Source of the DNA: Albugo candida
Taxonomy: Eukaryota > Oomycota > Peronosporomycetes > Albuginales > Albuginaceae
Direction: 5' to 3'
Length of the DNA stretch: 64,000 nucleotides
Assembly: GCA_905220665.1 (NCBI GenBank)
Contig: CAJNAR010000015.1
Location: 62,001 to 126,000 of the forward strand
How positions within the stretch are numbered: position 1 is the first letter of the stretch; each line of letters starts with the position of its first letter. The notes under the pieces were generated by a model that worked only from the letters and a program-made list of their open reading frames with translations, had not been told where the DNA came from and made no database searches. The translations under genes were made by a program, and so were the position numbers. Below, in pieces: positions 24,501 through 39,500 of this stretch.

Positions 24501-27500
24501 TCCTCTCTCAGTTGAGTGGTAGTCAACCACGGTCGCGGTGCCACCGTTGAAGGGACCCGATTGAGGATTTATTTTCCGTAATTCAATCTCCGGGTAATAA
24601 TTGAAACGAGTTGAATTTGGTATCGGAATAAAGTCTTTGTTATTGTTTGAGATTCTGAGGCTTGCCCACCCTTTTGCCCGATAAAGCTCCGCATTACTAC
24701 AGGTGGAATTGCACCAATGTCCTAGAATTGAAGGGGCTTTACAAACGACCGAATTGCTTGATAGAAAAATCCCTTTTCCAACGCTAGTCGACGTATAATT
24801 CCTTGCAGGAGTATTGATTGACCACGAGCAGCTTAACATGGATGAATTGATAAAGTTGGTGCCTTGTATAGTTACTGACGAGCCCCCATGACTCGATCCT
24901 GAATTTGGATAAATAAAACTCTTCAGAATGATTTCTTCGTAATAAGTGAAAATTGCTGTTCCAATAGATTCAAGACCAGCATCTGCTGAGTGCCCATCAA
25001 AGAACATTCGCAGTGCTACGTACACGGATCGTACCGCTGTAGATGGAGGACTTGTGCAACTCACAGCGGTGGCATTCAAAAAGAACGCATCGGAAATTGT
25101 TTGTCCAAAGACACACATAAGGCGCGACTCTGAAGTAAACCACTCCCCCTTGAGTATTATAGGAGTTCCGCCTTTTGTTGGACCGATGTTAGGTTGTACA
25201 TCCCAAACGGTAGGATTACGTACATATTGATACGTGAGTCGGTTTTGCGCGACGTCTTGTCCATTATACAACACTTCTACACCAACACAACCTGTTCGTA
25301 GACGAATTGAATCGATGCTGGATTTTGCATCAGTTGGGTCACCAACATGAAGTAAATACGCTTTTAGAAGAGGTTGCATACAATGACCCAATTTCAAAGG
25401 TAATGTGTCGAATGTTATATTCCAAACAATTTGAAATGAATTTTGCAGGTCTACGAGTTCAATGGATACATTCCTGACTCGGAAAGAGCCATTGACCAAC
25501 TCTCCAATTGCTGCTGCGATCTCGTACCCTCTTGATGAGAGGTTTAAATTGTCGACTGAGCTGTCACCGTATGTGAGTTTTACTCTTCTACTTAGCGAGT
25601 GGGCATATCCTTCCTGTAAGCGAGACACTCGGGCTTCACGTCGACTAGATTCGATTGTAAAAAGATTTACTTTACCAAAACCACTCGGGAATTCCACGGT
25701 CCAATTGCGGCCCGAATTTTTATCTGTAGAGCTATCATGTATTTTGATATCCCGACCAATTAGAATTGCTTCTATAGCTTCTTGCATATCAACGGCTGTA
25801 GAACTGGTTGATAAAGGTTTTGATACTTTTCCTCCGAGTCCAAGTCTAATTGGAGAAATCGATGCACAAGGATATTTTGTTCTACGGACAACTCCTTTCC
25901 CCCGTGTATTAGATAGATGGTTGACTTCTATCTGAATCAATGGACGAGCCTTTGGTATGATTCGATCATCGAGAAACGTAATTTCCCAGCTGTAGCCGTC
26001 GTAATGATCATTGTGATCGCGTCTCACTTGAACGATCTCTCCAAGCGAGCGAAAGACTTGTTTCATTTCAATAATCGTAGCATTCGAGGAGACTATAGCT
26101 GTTCTTTTGTTATATGTTAGCAATAAATCATCCTTAGTCGATGTGAAGTCACTTTTCCGGAGAAGGATCCATCCAGCTTCGACATCTTTGCGGTATATGG
26201 AGCGAAGATTTCTTGTACAGAACGTCAGTGGACGTAACAATCCTCTCTCCGATACAAACGTGACAAACCAGCCATAGCCATCCCCAAATGGAAATGGAGA
26301 CTGATCGAGTCGCATGCGAGATACCACAACTGAGCCATAGAATCCTGGACTCTCAAGCAAGTCCTTCATCATATCCGCGGTTGCGTTCCAAGGGATCGAT
26401 CTGTACGTGAGTCCAGCATCCGCAGAAATGGAAATATTACCCTCAATAACGGAGCTTCCATTCGCATATATCATGTACACTTGTCCCGGGTTCGAAGCAT
26501 CGATTATTTTCGTATTGACGACGTAGTGCTTCGTTGCTTCATACGGTAATGACACTCTTGGATTATCTAACTCTTGCACACCAGTACTTGTGATTCGCCA
26601 TACATATGACGATTCACTCTGGTTTCGACCAACGAATACATCGTTGACTGCTGGAAATGACGACAAACGATCGAAAATATCTTTAACATCATTCCTAGTT
26701 GCTGTCACTATGGAAATGGGCTTCGACTTCATTTGAATGTATGCCTTGATGTTCAATTGACTATCTGCTGGATATGAAGCATTCAATGGGATCGCAAAAG
26801 GGCCCATCGGAAGAAAAAAATCGATTTGAAAGCTTAAATGTCCAATTCGAATAACATCCCCGCGTTCAACGATGCCTGTGATATTCTCTGTCGTATGAAT
26901 GATCGGCCAATTTTCTTGAACTGTAACAAACCCTGGTAAGCCAACATTGGTTGGTCCATGAGATAATTGTACTACCGATGAGGATGGATTGCAGTTAGAC
27001 CCAATCCCGTCTTGCAGTGTTTCCTGTGTTGCGATCACAGCCCCGTTTGAGTTGGGTTCTATTAACTTCACGCTAAGATCAGGAATATCGTCGGTATTAG
27101 CAAAAGTGATCAGCCATGAAAGACTTTGGAAAAAGTCCGAGTGCAAATTTGACACGGAGACGTGGTGCCCATGAACAGCCGATAACCCTCCAACCAATGA
27201 CGCAAATTCGATTTCTGAAGCCCCGGTGTCTATTGATACTTCTTCTCCAGCCAATATGAGTGAGAACCTACCAGAAATTGGCAATAATGTTCCATTGGTG
27301 ACCTCGCTTATGGTAATATTTGCATCATATTTAGTAGAAACGAGAGTTGTTTGAGCACCACCAGCGGACAGCTCTGGAGTATTCGCATAAATTTTAGGGT
27401 GAGTGAATGTTACTAGCCAGATGAACGATGTTTTGCCTGACATACCATTTGTACGACTTACTGTTGCTTCCCCAACAGACGGGAGAGCATTGAGAGCCTC

Positions 27501-30500
27501 TGCAATAAGTTGTGCTGAACTGTCAAAAGGTAAAAGGGGAGTGGTCTCTTCTCCAGCAAACCTTAGAAAAAAGTGCCCTGATAGCACGCCACCAGAGTCG
27601 GCTTTCGTTTCAATTCTTTGTACCTCCATCCACGTCTGTGTTTGTAAATTTATAATTGATCCATAAGCATGACTCGAGCCCTCAATCTGACGTGTATCAA
27701 GCCAAAGTACATCACCAGGATTATGCGATCTATATGTTACATCCCAGAATCTACCTCCAGAGAAATCACTCCCACCATACTTGACTTCTATGTCTGTAAT
27801 GAGGTTAAGACCATACAGCGCCAATCGTATAGCATCAGATGACGCAGTTATTGGGAGAGATTCTGTTACATGTTCTGAAATTGCCATCCTGAAGCTACCC
27901 TTTAGAGGGACGATCTGTCCCTTTCTGACCTCAGCAACTCGAATCCATGGAAGAGGTCTATAAGGCTCTGATACGATGTTGATGATTTCAAGTTGTTTCA
28001 AATCGCCGAAATTGAACGGAAATGTAATCTGCCAAGTCTTCATACTTTTTGCAATCCTTGAAATCAACGTAACATTCAAATCATCAAGCGTTGTCAGATT
28101 ACTCATTGCGTTTGCAACATCTCTTGCATTGGCATCGAACGAGATCGGATTCGTTATAGCTCCCTCGTAACCAATCTGGAAGCTTCCAATGAGTCCGGGA
28201 CTGCACAAAAGAGTGACGTTTTGTATTTCTGATACCAGTCCTTTTCGACGTTCGAATGAGTCAGCTACAAACATAAGTGTATGACCTGTGAGACTATCTT
28301 CAGGGACTTTTTGTAATCTAAGGATCGGTATATCACCAGCGACATAGAAAGTAATGTCCCATCGATGACTGCTGTAGACAGCTGAACTTGAAACATTGAT
28401 CGACACCGACAAGTCAGCAAGACAGCCTGTGGACGATGTCTGCGAGTGCTCAAAATAGTAAGATCTGAGAAGATTATCGAGCACCTGCTTTAAATTCGCG
28501 AGTGATTCGATGGGAAGAAAAGCTATACTTTCTTTTCCAGAAAGAGCGAGAATGTGAGGAGTCGAATCCTGCAACGGGACCTGAAATTCGAGGATTTGCA
28601 TTTCCCACACCGACCTTCTCTGCGTGATCGCGATCCGTTGTATATTCGGTGTATGGCGTAACGTTAGATTAATGCGTTGGATTTCAGATCGCTTACTAAT
28701 CGCATAGTGTTGAGATTCAATTTGAGGGTGGACGCCAAGCATATCACTGCTTGAGGCCGTAAAGGGGTGCGAAAAAGAATAACCAACAGGAAAATGTATG
28801 AACCACTCTCGATCACCGTTCAGACCTGGACCTTTCATTGTGCAGTAGGCACTTCCTAGCCATGATTGGAGTGTCGAGCAATTCGCATTGACACTGATTG
28901 CTCTAGATTCTTTAGTCAGTGGATGTCGAAGAATCATGTTTCCTTTCAAGGGCATTGGTGTTCCACGCATGCTAACAAGAATAGAAAGACCGGGTGATAA
29001 ATTGCTTTGTAAGTCTCCATATTTTCCAGAAAGATTGAAGGACTTATCATTCGATTGAATCAATGGGATATCTCGATAAGCTTCAGGGAAATTTATCAAG
29101 AAAGTTCTAAGGCTGTCTGGAGACTCCACTTCTCGAACTAGGGCTGATCTGGATTGATCTAAGTTCTGCAACAAAGATTGTAAATCTCGAGCGGTAGCAT
29201 TATATGGCAATTCGGTTGTTGTCTCACCACCGATTGAGAGAGTGAAAAATCCATATGGCAAATGAGAAGTTGCATTTCTAGTACGAATTACATTGCTCCC
29301 AACGTTCGTTAGCATACTGGTGTCTACTTGCAACATTTTTTGCATGCCAGGATTCCGAGCAAATATGATTTCCCAGAAGTAGGTTGTTTCTATTTCATGA
29401 TTCGATAACACGGTATTCTCGCGGTAAAAGCGCACAAATGGCCGCTTTACACCACTGAGACCTAATAGTGCAGAGCCCATACCGTCCGCATCAGCATGTA
29501 CATTAACCATCACGCTGTTTGAAGAGCCTATAATCGCAAATGACCCATCCAAGATACTATCTAGATGAGCTCCGTGTATGGAAAGAACCTGTATCTCGGC
29601 CACCGTACCCCGTCGAATCCTATCAACCATACACCATGATTGACTTCCTTGTGAAGCATCTGTGTTAATACTCAACAGCGGTACGGGTCCGACAGTAGAT
29701 GTGAATGTAACAAGCCAATAATGGGAGTTATTGTCAAAATCCGAAGCCGGAGACACTTCAAATCTTAGCGCCCATGAAGCAGCTTCAGAGAGAGCTTGGG
29801 AGAGCTTTATATGATCTACATTGTAAGGGAGCCATTCTGTGAGGCCATTGGAAACCACTATCTGGAATCTTCCCCCAACTTCATTACCGACAGATACGGA
29901 TATGCGCTGTACTTCCGGTAGTTCAGCTGTGTAGACGAACTCGACAAGCTGGATTGCGGGTTCATATCCTCCAGATAGAGTTCTGATGTGGATCATTTCG
30001 TGGTCGTAAGAATTATAATTGGTGAATTTCATTTGTAATATTTGACTTGAAGCTGACCAAATTTTAGTAGAAATGGTTTGTACTTCTGGTTGATAAGGCA
30101 CATAAGGTAGGTATATGCTTTGAATCTCATTTTGCTCTTTAGGAACTTCAAAGCGGAATTGTTGAATCTCGGTGCTCATGTCATCTTGCGAGTATGACGG
30201 AGGTGTTTGACACTCAAGCTCATTCTCGTTCCTCATAATCCCAGCACTTTTTTCCCCATCGAACAAGCATACCACATTGGAATCAGCTTTAAAACCAGTG
30301 CCTACAATTTTCACACTGTTTCCCCCGTATATACTTCCATAAGCTGGGTGTATTGTGGACAAAGTCGGAGTGTTCAGGACGTAGAAGAATAGTTTATCAC
30401 TCGTGTAGTCGATTCCCCCATTCAGTGAAATATCGAGAAGGTATGTGAGAGGCTGTAGTTTGGGCGAGATACAGAAAACTGAACAATTAGCCCACGATCC

Positions 30501-33500
30501 CTGAACAGTAGATCCGTCGAAATTGTTAGCTTTGAAGCGGCATGTGACGTCCTCTATCAGGAGCGAATCCAGGCAAACCTCTAATCTAACTTGAATCCTT
30601 GTACCTCCTTCGATAGAACCTGAATTAGGATATAAATTTAGCAACCTTGTCCACCTGACGTAAGTAAATGACTGATGCGTCAGATCCTCTTGAAATCCAG
30701 CCACGCCATCTATCCCCTCTACAAGAAATGGTACGATAGACTTACTACCGGTGATTGTAGGAGGGAAAGACAAACGTGACCGAGGTGGTGAGTTGCAACT
30801 GTATTCGGTCGGCGACATATTTCCAGCTTTAACATATATCGAACCAAATTTACAAAAGAGGCGAAGGTCCCGCCGTGAGTTTTTGCTGGGAGGACGAAGG
30901 GTTCTAAAGGTTACATTGGTACCTCCACTGAACGGCCCACTCATAGGATGATAGGATTGTATCATTATCACGTCTGTGTACGCGAAACGAAGTGTTGTTG
31001 AGGGGTTAGTATAGTCGATATCATTACCAGCGACTGCAACCAAAATGTTTTTCGCATGTACCTCCGCTGGGAAGACACATTCAATCTGACGGCTTGATCG
31101 AAAAGTAGCTGGAGCACTATGTAATTCCCCGATCATACATCTCAAGCCGTCATCTTCTGAAAAAAATGTACCATGAATCGCCACTGTTACTTCTTCATTT
31201 AAATGCCAACTAGTGGGGCTAATTCGGGATAGAAGATAAGGTCGGTGCAGCAACAAAGTCTTCGTTGTCGTGCTATATTCCACACCGTTGTTTGAGGCTT
31301 GGACTTTCAGCGCCAGAAATTTCCGGGCTTTTAACTTCTTTAATTGATCCAACTCACATTTTATACGAGTAGAAGAAATAAAGATTGCGGGTACTTGGAG
31401 CCCATTCAGTCGACATGATAACCATTGTGTGTTCAAAAAGTCCTCGCCGGTGATAATGAGACTATTCAAATGACCAAAATAAGCCTTCTGTGGGGTGATT
31501 GAGGAAACCGTTGGATTACGGACATAGTAGTAATCCATAGTTTGTGTAGCGTAGCTTGGTCGATGGCTCGAGGTGAAGATATCAGTGATACCAAAATAAA
31601 AACTTTGCTGAACGAGGCCGAAATGTATACTTGACAGAGACTCTCCTGGAGGACTGCTGCATTCTAGCGTACTTTCATTTACGTATTTTAATGGAGCAAG
31701 GCGTCGTCCAAATGCGCATGATAGAAACCTAATCTGTTGAAGGTCAATTCGATCAAACTCACTGCACGAAAAACGAACTCGCGTTTTCCCTTCAATCTGG
31801 CCAAATGAAGGGAAAATCTTGGTGATATGAAAGGTTGACAAAATCTGAATTTTGTTTTCGCTATCCACAAAAGTGTCGTTGTCCAACGAAATCGACACAG
31901 AATGCTCACCATCTGCAAGCCTATGCACAGGAACAGAGCACGTGATGAGAGCTGGCGAAATCCATTTTGCACGTGCGACGGTATAGCTTTCTCCAAACTT
32001 GCAAACCGATAAATTTGACGCGTACGGTGAAAAATTTCTTCCACGTATTTCTAGGTGCGGAGGTTTTGCATCATTCCTTTGAGCGCGAAAGAGCCTCAAT
32101 GGCATAATAGAATCAACACTGGGACAGACATCATACGAAAAAACGAGAGTATTGCTCATGTCGGCGCCGGCGTTGATGCTCAAAGATACGGAGATAAGTC
32201 TTTTTCGAGCAGACAATTTAAACTCATCTTTTGGGATCGTTACACGAACTTGAGTTGGAGTCACAACGTCGGGGATTACTACGACAACAACTTCATTTGC
32301 TTTCTCATCCATGCTTCGAAAGTAGATCAGCACGTTATCATGTAATGTACCCAGGTTCAATCCCTTCAAATGCAGCTTCGTTTTTTGCACATTATTTAGA
32401 TGGTTCGGATGCAAAGACAATAACATTGGATGATTTACATATGTGAATGTAACATTGCGTTTGGGTCTGACAAGCAATTTCTTTTCCATATTGGTCGAGT
32501 ATATTACAATTGCGAAGGGATGTGTTGAGGGTCTCGTAACACCATCAGTTTGGCACGGCTGAGATCGTTTTATTGGAAGCTCGGTATTGCCAACCTGACA
32601 ATATATATGCAAGGTGCTAAGCTGCGCAATCAATCTGTCGTTAAAGTTCTCTGGTAAGATGTGAATTTGAGTACCACCTTGCATTGAACCGATCGTTGGA
32701 CTGATATAGAAATCTTCCGTAAACAGCAAATTGTCTAAGAAACCTGTATCACCGATCATTTGAGCATAGTCTTGACCATTGTTGCCTATAGCAATAGTTG
32801 ACTCGAACAAGATCCAGGGATTCGAAACTTCGCTGTACAAACAGGACTCATTGATATAAGTTGAATTGATTGGCATAGATTGAATTGTTTGATTCCAATC
32901 TGGTGAGCTGCTTGAGTCATGATCAATAGCAGCTATAACAGAACTTGATTCTGTGAAGTCGGTTCCAAGTATCCAAAGTGCGAAAGAATTAGAACCGGTT
33001 TTGGTCAGGAGTGGCATCGCATGAATATGCTGAATGCTAGGTTGTGTATAGCCCATAAAAAGAATAGCATTTGACAGAATACTCCCATGTGAACGTATCT
33101 GAATTGAGAGCTCTTTTTCGCCGGCGTTGGTTTGGCCAAATTTGGGATTCCTTGGTACAAGGCAGTGCAAAATGCTTCCTGTTTTCGATTTGTAAGCTTT
33201 TACTTTGAAAGCATTGCCAAAAATGCATTCGATAGTTTCGTCATTTTGATCATATGAAGCATCTAGATACAGTTTTGTTCCTCCGTAAGTAGGCCCACTT
33301 CTCGGTTTGATTGACCGTAGTCTTAGATCCGATATTATTCTTATTGTCTTAAGAACTCGTGTTGGATCAACTTCTAGGCTCAAACCAATAAATTCGATAC
33401 CACGTGGAAGCGGAGGAGACAGGCATAAACGATGCGTTTCATTTACTCGTATAATTGACTCTTGCCATCTGAATGTCTTGATTGAGTCCGAGGTAAAGAC

Positions 33501-36500
33501 ACACTCACTCGCAAATGATATTGTCTGAGACGCGCAGTTATTGCACGTCAGATATAGCGGAATGCGGCCAGATCTTGTAGCCACAAGGGGACTGACTTTA
33601 AATTCTTGCATGATATCGTCTAGCCTAAGTCTTAACTTTTGCGTTGTGAAGTCAACGCCGTTCAGTGTGATCTCGACATGCACAAATCCACTATACCACA
33701 GCTCTGAAGTCATTTGGCCTGATTCTTTCGCGCCTAGTTCGCAGCGAATTGTGCTGGGGGTCAAAAGTATCGCAGTAGCTAGCACCTGTGTTCCGATTTT
33801 ACAAAGTAGTGCTGATGTATTCTGGAATCCACTGCCTGTAGCCAAAATTACCACGGGATATGATTCATCTTGTGAGAAGCTTGAGATTACTTGTATCATG
33901 CTAAGTTCTGGATCTTCATAGTATGTGTATAATTCAGCTGATGATAATAATTCACTCCCGTTTTTCGAGCTCCTTACAGAAACTCGAACATTGGCTTGAT
34001 TTGAAGTTGCATTAGGTAGACTGGGTAATGGTGGGGTGCTGCAGCTTATAACAGATTCATTTACGCGCTTACCTAAGTGCAAAGCCCCACCAATGTCGCA
34101 AAAGAAAAAGTCTCGTTCGTGCAGAAAGACGTCGAGATGTATGTTGATATTTGTACCCCCACGAACACTTCCAAATGAAGGTGCGATAGCTTTGAGCTTG
34201 GGTAAAATTCCTCGTTCGGATGTTAGATGAACATCAAATGTGCTGAAGAGCTTTGTTTGTAAATAAAGCTCCACTCGGCGGAGTATGACTCGATTGCAAA
34301 CCAGTTTGCACTTTGAGAAATCATGCGGTAGTTGGAAAGTTATGTTTCGCCATCCAATTGTAGATAGCAAAGATTCCCTATATCTGGTGAGCCGAGTAAT
34401 ACCCTTTAGGTCTTGATACGTCATTGTGGTTCTACATGCCCAAGATCGTGAGGAAGAAAAATCTATTCCGCTTATAATGAGATCGTCATAATCCGGTGAA
34501 TGACTAACCAGTTTGAATTGGAGAGGAAGCGAGCCTGGAATGATCTGCAGTTTATCAGATGCTACAGCTATCTCTTGACCATGATGGTAGATTGAGACAC
34601 TGATGGCTTCCGTAGGCATCAAGGGTATGATGCATTCAATAAGCGTACTTGCTATCACATTTGTCTCAACTGATCTATAATTTCCAAACTGACAAGCGTG
34701 GTCTTCAATGAAGTTTGAGCCATATAGACGAAGTATCTGATTTGGTTGCTGAGAAACTAGTTGCGGAGTAAAATAAAAAGTCGTAGGACTAATTGTATAG
34801 CGAAAGCTCATCGTGTTCTCACTATATCGCTCTTTATTCAGGAAGACTGAAACACTGATCACTGTTTCTGTCTCAACGGAAGACGGTTTGCGGGGTGTAT
34901 CACAAGTCAGAATGAGATATGGCTTGGATTTAACATGAAGAACTTTCGCACTTCTCAATATGATCCATGTAGCGTCATTGTGACTTGTGAACGCACAGTC
35001 GAAACTGAAGGTTTCATTGATTACAAATGCCGCATGCTCCAAAGCGAGACGAAGAAGGGTACCACCTTGACTGTCTCCACTATCAGGCTCGAGTGATAAT
35101 AACATTTTGCTGGAGAAGAATGAGAATTTTTTGGGTAAACTTGCACTACTTTCAATCGTAATTTGATTGATCTTGAGTAAGAATGGTACTTGAGTTGCAG
35201 GAATTCCTACAGGGCTTTTGCATATGACTTCAGAGTCGGACACAAGCGTGCCTTCCACGGGACTTGAACCAAACCAGCAATTAATATTCAAACACTTTTC
35301 TTCTTTCGGGATGTATAGTTTTGTGAGCTCTAGAAGAATATCCGTTCCGCCAAGAGCTGATCCAGCAAGTTTCGAGGTTTTCTTAATGTGTACATCAGGA
35401 ACAAATTCAAACCTGACACTGTCACTTATCGCGTAAAAATTCGAATCCAAGACCCTGAACTGAGCAACCTGTGCTTCGTGCTTGGGTGTTATGCACCGAA
35501 GACGATTATTTGATTCAGTTTGAGCTTCAATACGGCTATTCTCACCGAACAAACACCAGTACTTTGTCTCTTCTTGTATCTTCGTTCCAGATAAAAAAAA
35601 ATCATCCTGACTTTCAAGCCAAACCTTAACTGCGCTTCCTCCCGAGGCAAAAGCTGAACTAGGACAAATCGATACTTTCATCAAAGAGGCGGTGCTTCTC
35701 AATTTTGCATTATTGCTAAAGTGGAATACCAGATCATCTCTAAAGTCGTACACAACCAATTGCAATTCTAGAACTCCATATTGTGGAAGATGAGGGACGT
35801 TGCAAACCGCTGTATGGTCAGTAATAACCAGCCCAAGACTTTCTGCGATAATCAGCGCCGAAGTCGATTTTGTTGACATGAATCGACACATTAAAGATGC
35901 TAGAGGAGCTGTAAAACCAGCCCCAGTTACGTTGATATGAATGCCGGTGGAATCGGTACTGATGTGGGAAGGTGATATACTGTGGACTATCATATCTCGA
36001 TTCATTTGAAGAGCTTTGCTAACCCGCAGAAAGTTCTGACCATCGCAAGCAACAGAAATCGAGTATCGTTTTCTTTGCTGTAAGTCAATAGTCTTTGCCC
36101 AGGCGCACTCAATTTTTGTGTCTGATGATATATTAGCCCCGAGTAATTGTGTATCTCCAAGTCTGCACTTTGCTTCACGAAATGAATACTTGTAGAAACC
36201 ACTTCCATGTAATTCAAGACCGAAGGTATCTCCAAACCGCGCATTTCTCACTCTAATATCTCGGATAATTTCATCGGGTGTGTAACGAAACATTATTGAA
36301 GTTTTGCAGTGATGAACCATCTGCCCCTGGCAAACTCCATCTATTGAATACTCAAATGTCAGATTTACTATTCCCGGGACCTTCCAAGACGGTGAAATGC
36401 ACTGAATACTCGATTTGCTTGTATCGATAGTTGCAGCCAATGTGACTTGATCATAGCGACAACAGATACCTATCACACTGCGTTTCTGAATTGGCAAATT

Positions 36501-39500
36501 CTGAAAGTGTACAATGGTAACTGTTCCTCCTCTGATCGGTCCGACCAGATTCATGACCTCGTTGATCAATAGAGGCTCAGCCATAAACATATTAACAGGA
36601 TTACTGTGAACTTTTATGAGCTTTTCAGCCTCCACTATGAAAAATCTGACAGAATATTTCCCAGGTTTCAAATTCGGACTTTTGAAATAATATCGGACAT
36701 GAGAAATGCCTCCTTCCTGGTATATTTCTAGTGGTGAGCGGGCTTGCTCTTCCATATGTTCATCATATAGGAAGCAAGAGACACTGGTATTGTGAAGTAA
36801 AGATACGCCTTCGACAGATATCTTTGCCTCGATTCTTTTGGGAGCAAGTCCGTTGGGCGATGTCGCGCAAAGTTGCCAGGGCAATATTTTTGGAGAAATT
36901 GTTACATTATGAATCATTTTGATATAAATGAAGAAGACGTCACCAACACCTGATACGATCTGCTTGCCGAAAATACCCTCATAATCAAATTGTACTGTTA
37001 GGTCAAGACGCATTTGTATCATATCGACCTCAAAATTCTTCACTGATGGTGCCACACAGACCAGTAGAGTAGATGAGACGTATGTTGCTATTGAAGAGAC
37101 CACAATTCCATCTTTCGTACTAAATTGACAGGAAGTGATCATATCGGTCCTGGCTACGAACCGTTGCCCGTACACACGGATGATCTCACCACCAGTAGAT
37201 GACCCTATTCTGGGATTGACTGCGTATAACTCAGGAATCCAATGATAATTTATAGCGGCGTGAAGAGAGCTGAAGAAATCTTTCCCATTGATGCAAACAA
37301 AAACTGACAGCTTCGTAGGAAAGCTTGCTTGTGGTACTCCACATGATACTAGTGTTGTACTCAAAAAAGTACCTGGAAAAATTGCTTTCTCCCCTATTCG
37401 GCACATGATTCTTCCGGTATCGCGAAATCCTCTTCCGAAAACGTACGTCTGACTTATTTCAGAAGCCTTGTTTGGTTCATTCCGGATGAAGAGAAGATTC
37501 GGCTTCAGCTCATGAATGAGAATTTTGGGAACGATGTGGATTGAATGATCGAAATTATAAAAATCCACATTATTCACTGATACCTCGACTGTGATATATT
37601 GGGAATCGGTCGAAAGTTTACGGAAAACTAGATCGCATTGTATCAGTGATGTATTCATGTACAAAGCCTTGACCAAAAGAGTTTTGTCAAAGCGGCAAAA
37701 TGATGAAGGTGAGAAGTTTTCTCCTCTGAGCCTCACATTCGTCAAAACATTCTCATGTATCGTGGTCGGAAAAATTGATCTAATCCGAGGTTCTTTGATG
37801 TAATAGAACAAAGAGAGCAGTGGCATTGCAAAATCTTCAAGAGGACAGTGTAATGTAACACTGGCAGATCCACAGTACGCAGAAGCTGGGGTCAAGCACT
37901 TGAGAACTTCTCTAGACTCCGAATTCGGAGTCGACGAGGCTTCAACATAAGAGACGGCCATAATGTCGTGCTTCGTCATATAAAAGTGACATTCCCAATA
38001 CGGACACGCTGCTGGAAAGGATTTTCTAAATGGGATCTCAATTGTTGTCCCACCCTTTGCTGAACCTAGTTTGGGTGAAAATGACGATGCGTTATAATGT
38101 TTTTGCTTAAGATTCGAGCTCCATTGATTCCGCGCACTAATGTTGTATCTTATATCAGTGAAATCGACCCCATTAGCAGAAAAATATACGTGCAGACTCT
38201 CCAAGCCATTCTGTAGACGATTTCTTGGAGGTATATCGCATCGAACGTGGGTATCTGACATCCATATTGCTTCTGCTCTTATCTTCAAATTACCAAACAG
38301 ACAGCACATTGTGGGTAGTCTCGGGAAAGATGTTCCCACTATGTGCAATACTTTTCTCTTTTGTGGGCTGTAACCTTTACCAAGTAAAGACCGATCCGTA
38401 GAAACAACACTCGAATGGATTGAAAAATCATGAAAATACCATAAAACTGGTCCAGTGTGGAAGTGCTGTCCATTGAATGTAATTTGAGGTCGAGTCCGCA
38501 TTGCTGTATTCATTTTGGGGCTCACACAGCGAGCTTTTATATCCGCATGCCCACCTTGCGTGGTTAGCAATTCCCCTCTAACCAGGATGCTGCCAATACG
38601 GCAGAATATCAGATCTGGACTGATCTTGAGTTGTAGACCATACATAGTGAACGTCAAAGTACCACCACTTGTAACACTTGCGCTTCGCGGATGTACATCC
38701 ATGTACTTTGGTCTAGGATACAACTGCAAGTTCTGCAGTCCCTCAGCAATAGTAATCCCATATCCTGAATACTGTACTGAAAGACTGAGGATTGCTTCAT
38801 TTAGTTTCAAAGGAAAACGCTGCATATGAACGCTCGAAATGATGCATTCTACTTGATCATCTTGAATGTAGGAAGCCGCAACGGTCGTTATTCCATCCAG
38901 AACACAAACGCTGTAGCTAGAATTTAAAAAATGCTGACCCGACAGCTTTAATATAATTGTTTCACCATACGGAGCAAGTGTAGGGCTGATTCGAACAAGT
39001 TTTGGAGTCTCTTTGTAAATCAATTGCCAAGGGTATAGATGAAATGCATCGCCAAGTCTCATTCGAACGCGCTCATATCTTCTCGTCGTATTAATGGAAT
39101 TCCATGGTACCACGCACTGAACAACATTGTTACTGTGCACTATGGCAGGGATCGAGTAGCGTCCGGAATCATAGATACATCTAAGAAGCGGTGTGACCAT
39201 GAAGTTCTCACCTGAGATTGCGACACTGACTGAGCCAAATCGATATTCAAATTCTGAAAGTACTCGTTGCTCGCCAACATTATACGTGGTCCTTATGTCA
39301 CGTGCATGATTATGTGGATAGTCCGGGCTTAATGTCTCTTGGCTGAATGAAGAAGAATGCATACTGTTCGACATATCCACAAATACATGGTACACAAGAC
39401 TTTGGTATGACTGGCTTTTTGTGATGATCGCGTTGCCATGAGAACATCGGGAAATTGCACGTTGCAACACTACCGAATCCTTGATTTCGTGAAGAGCACT

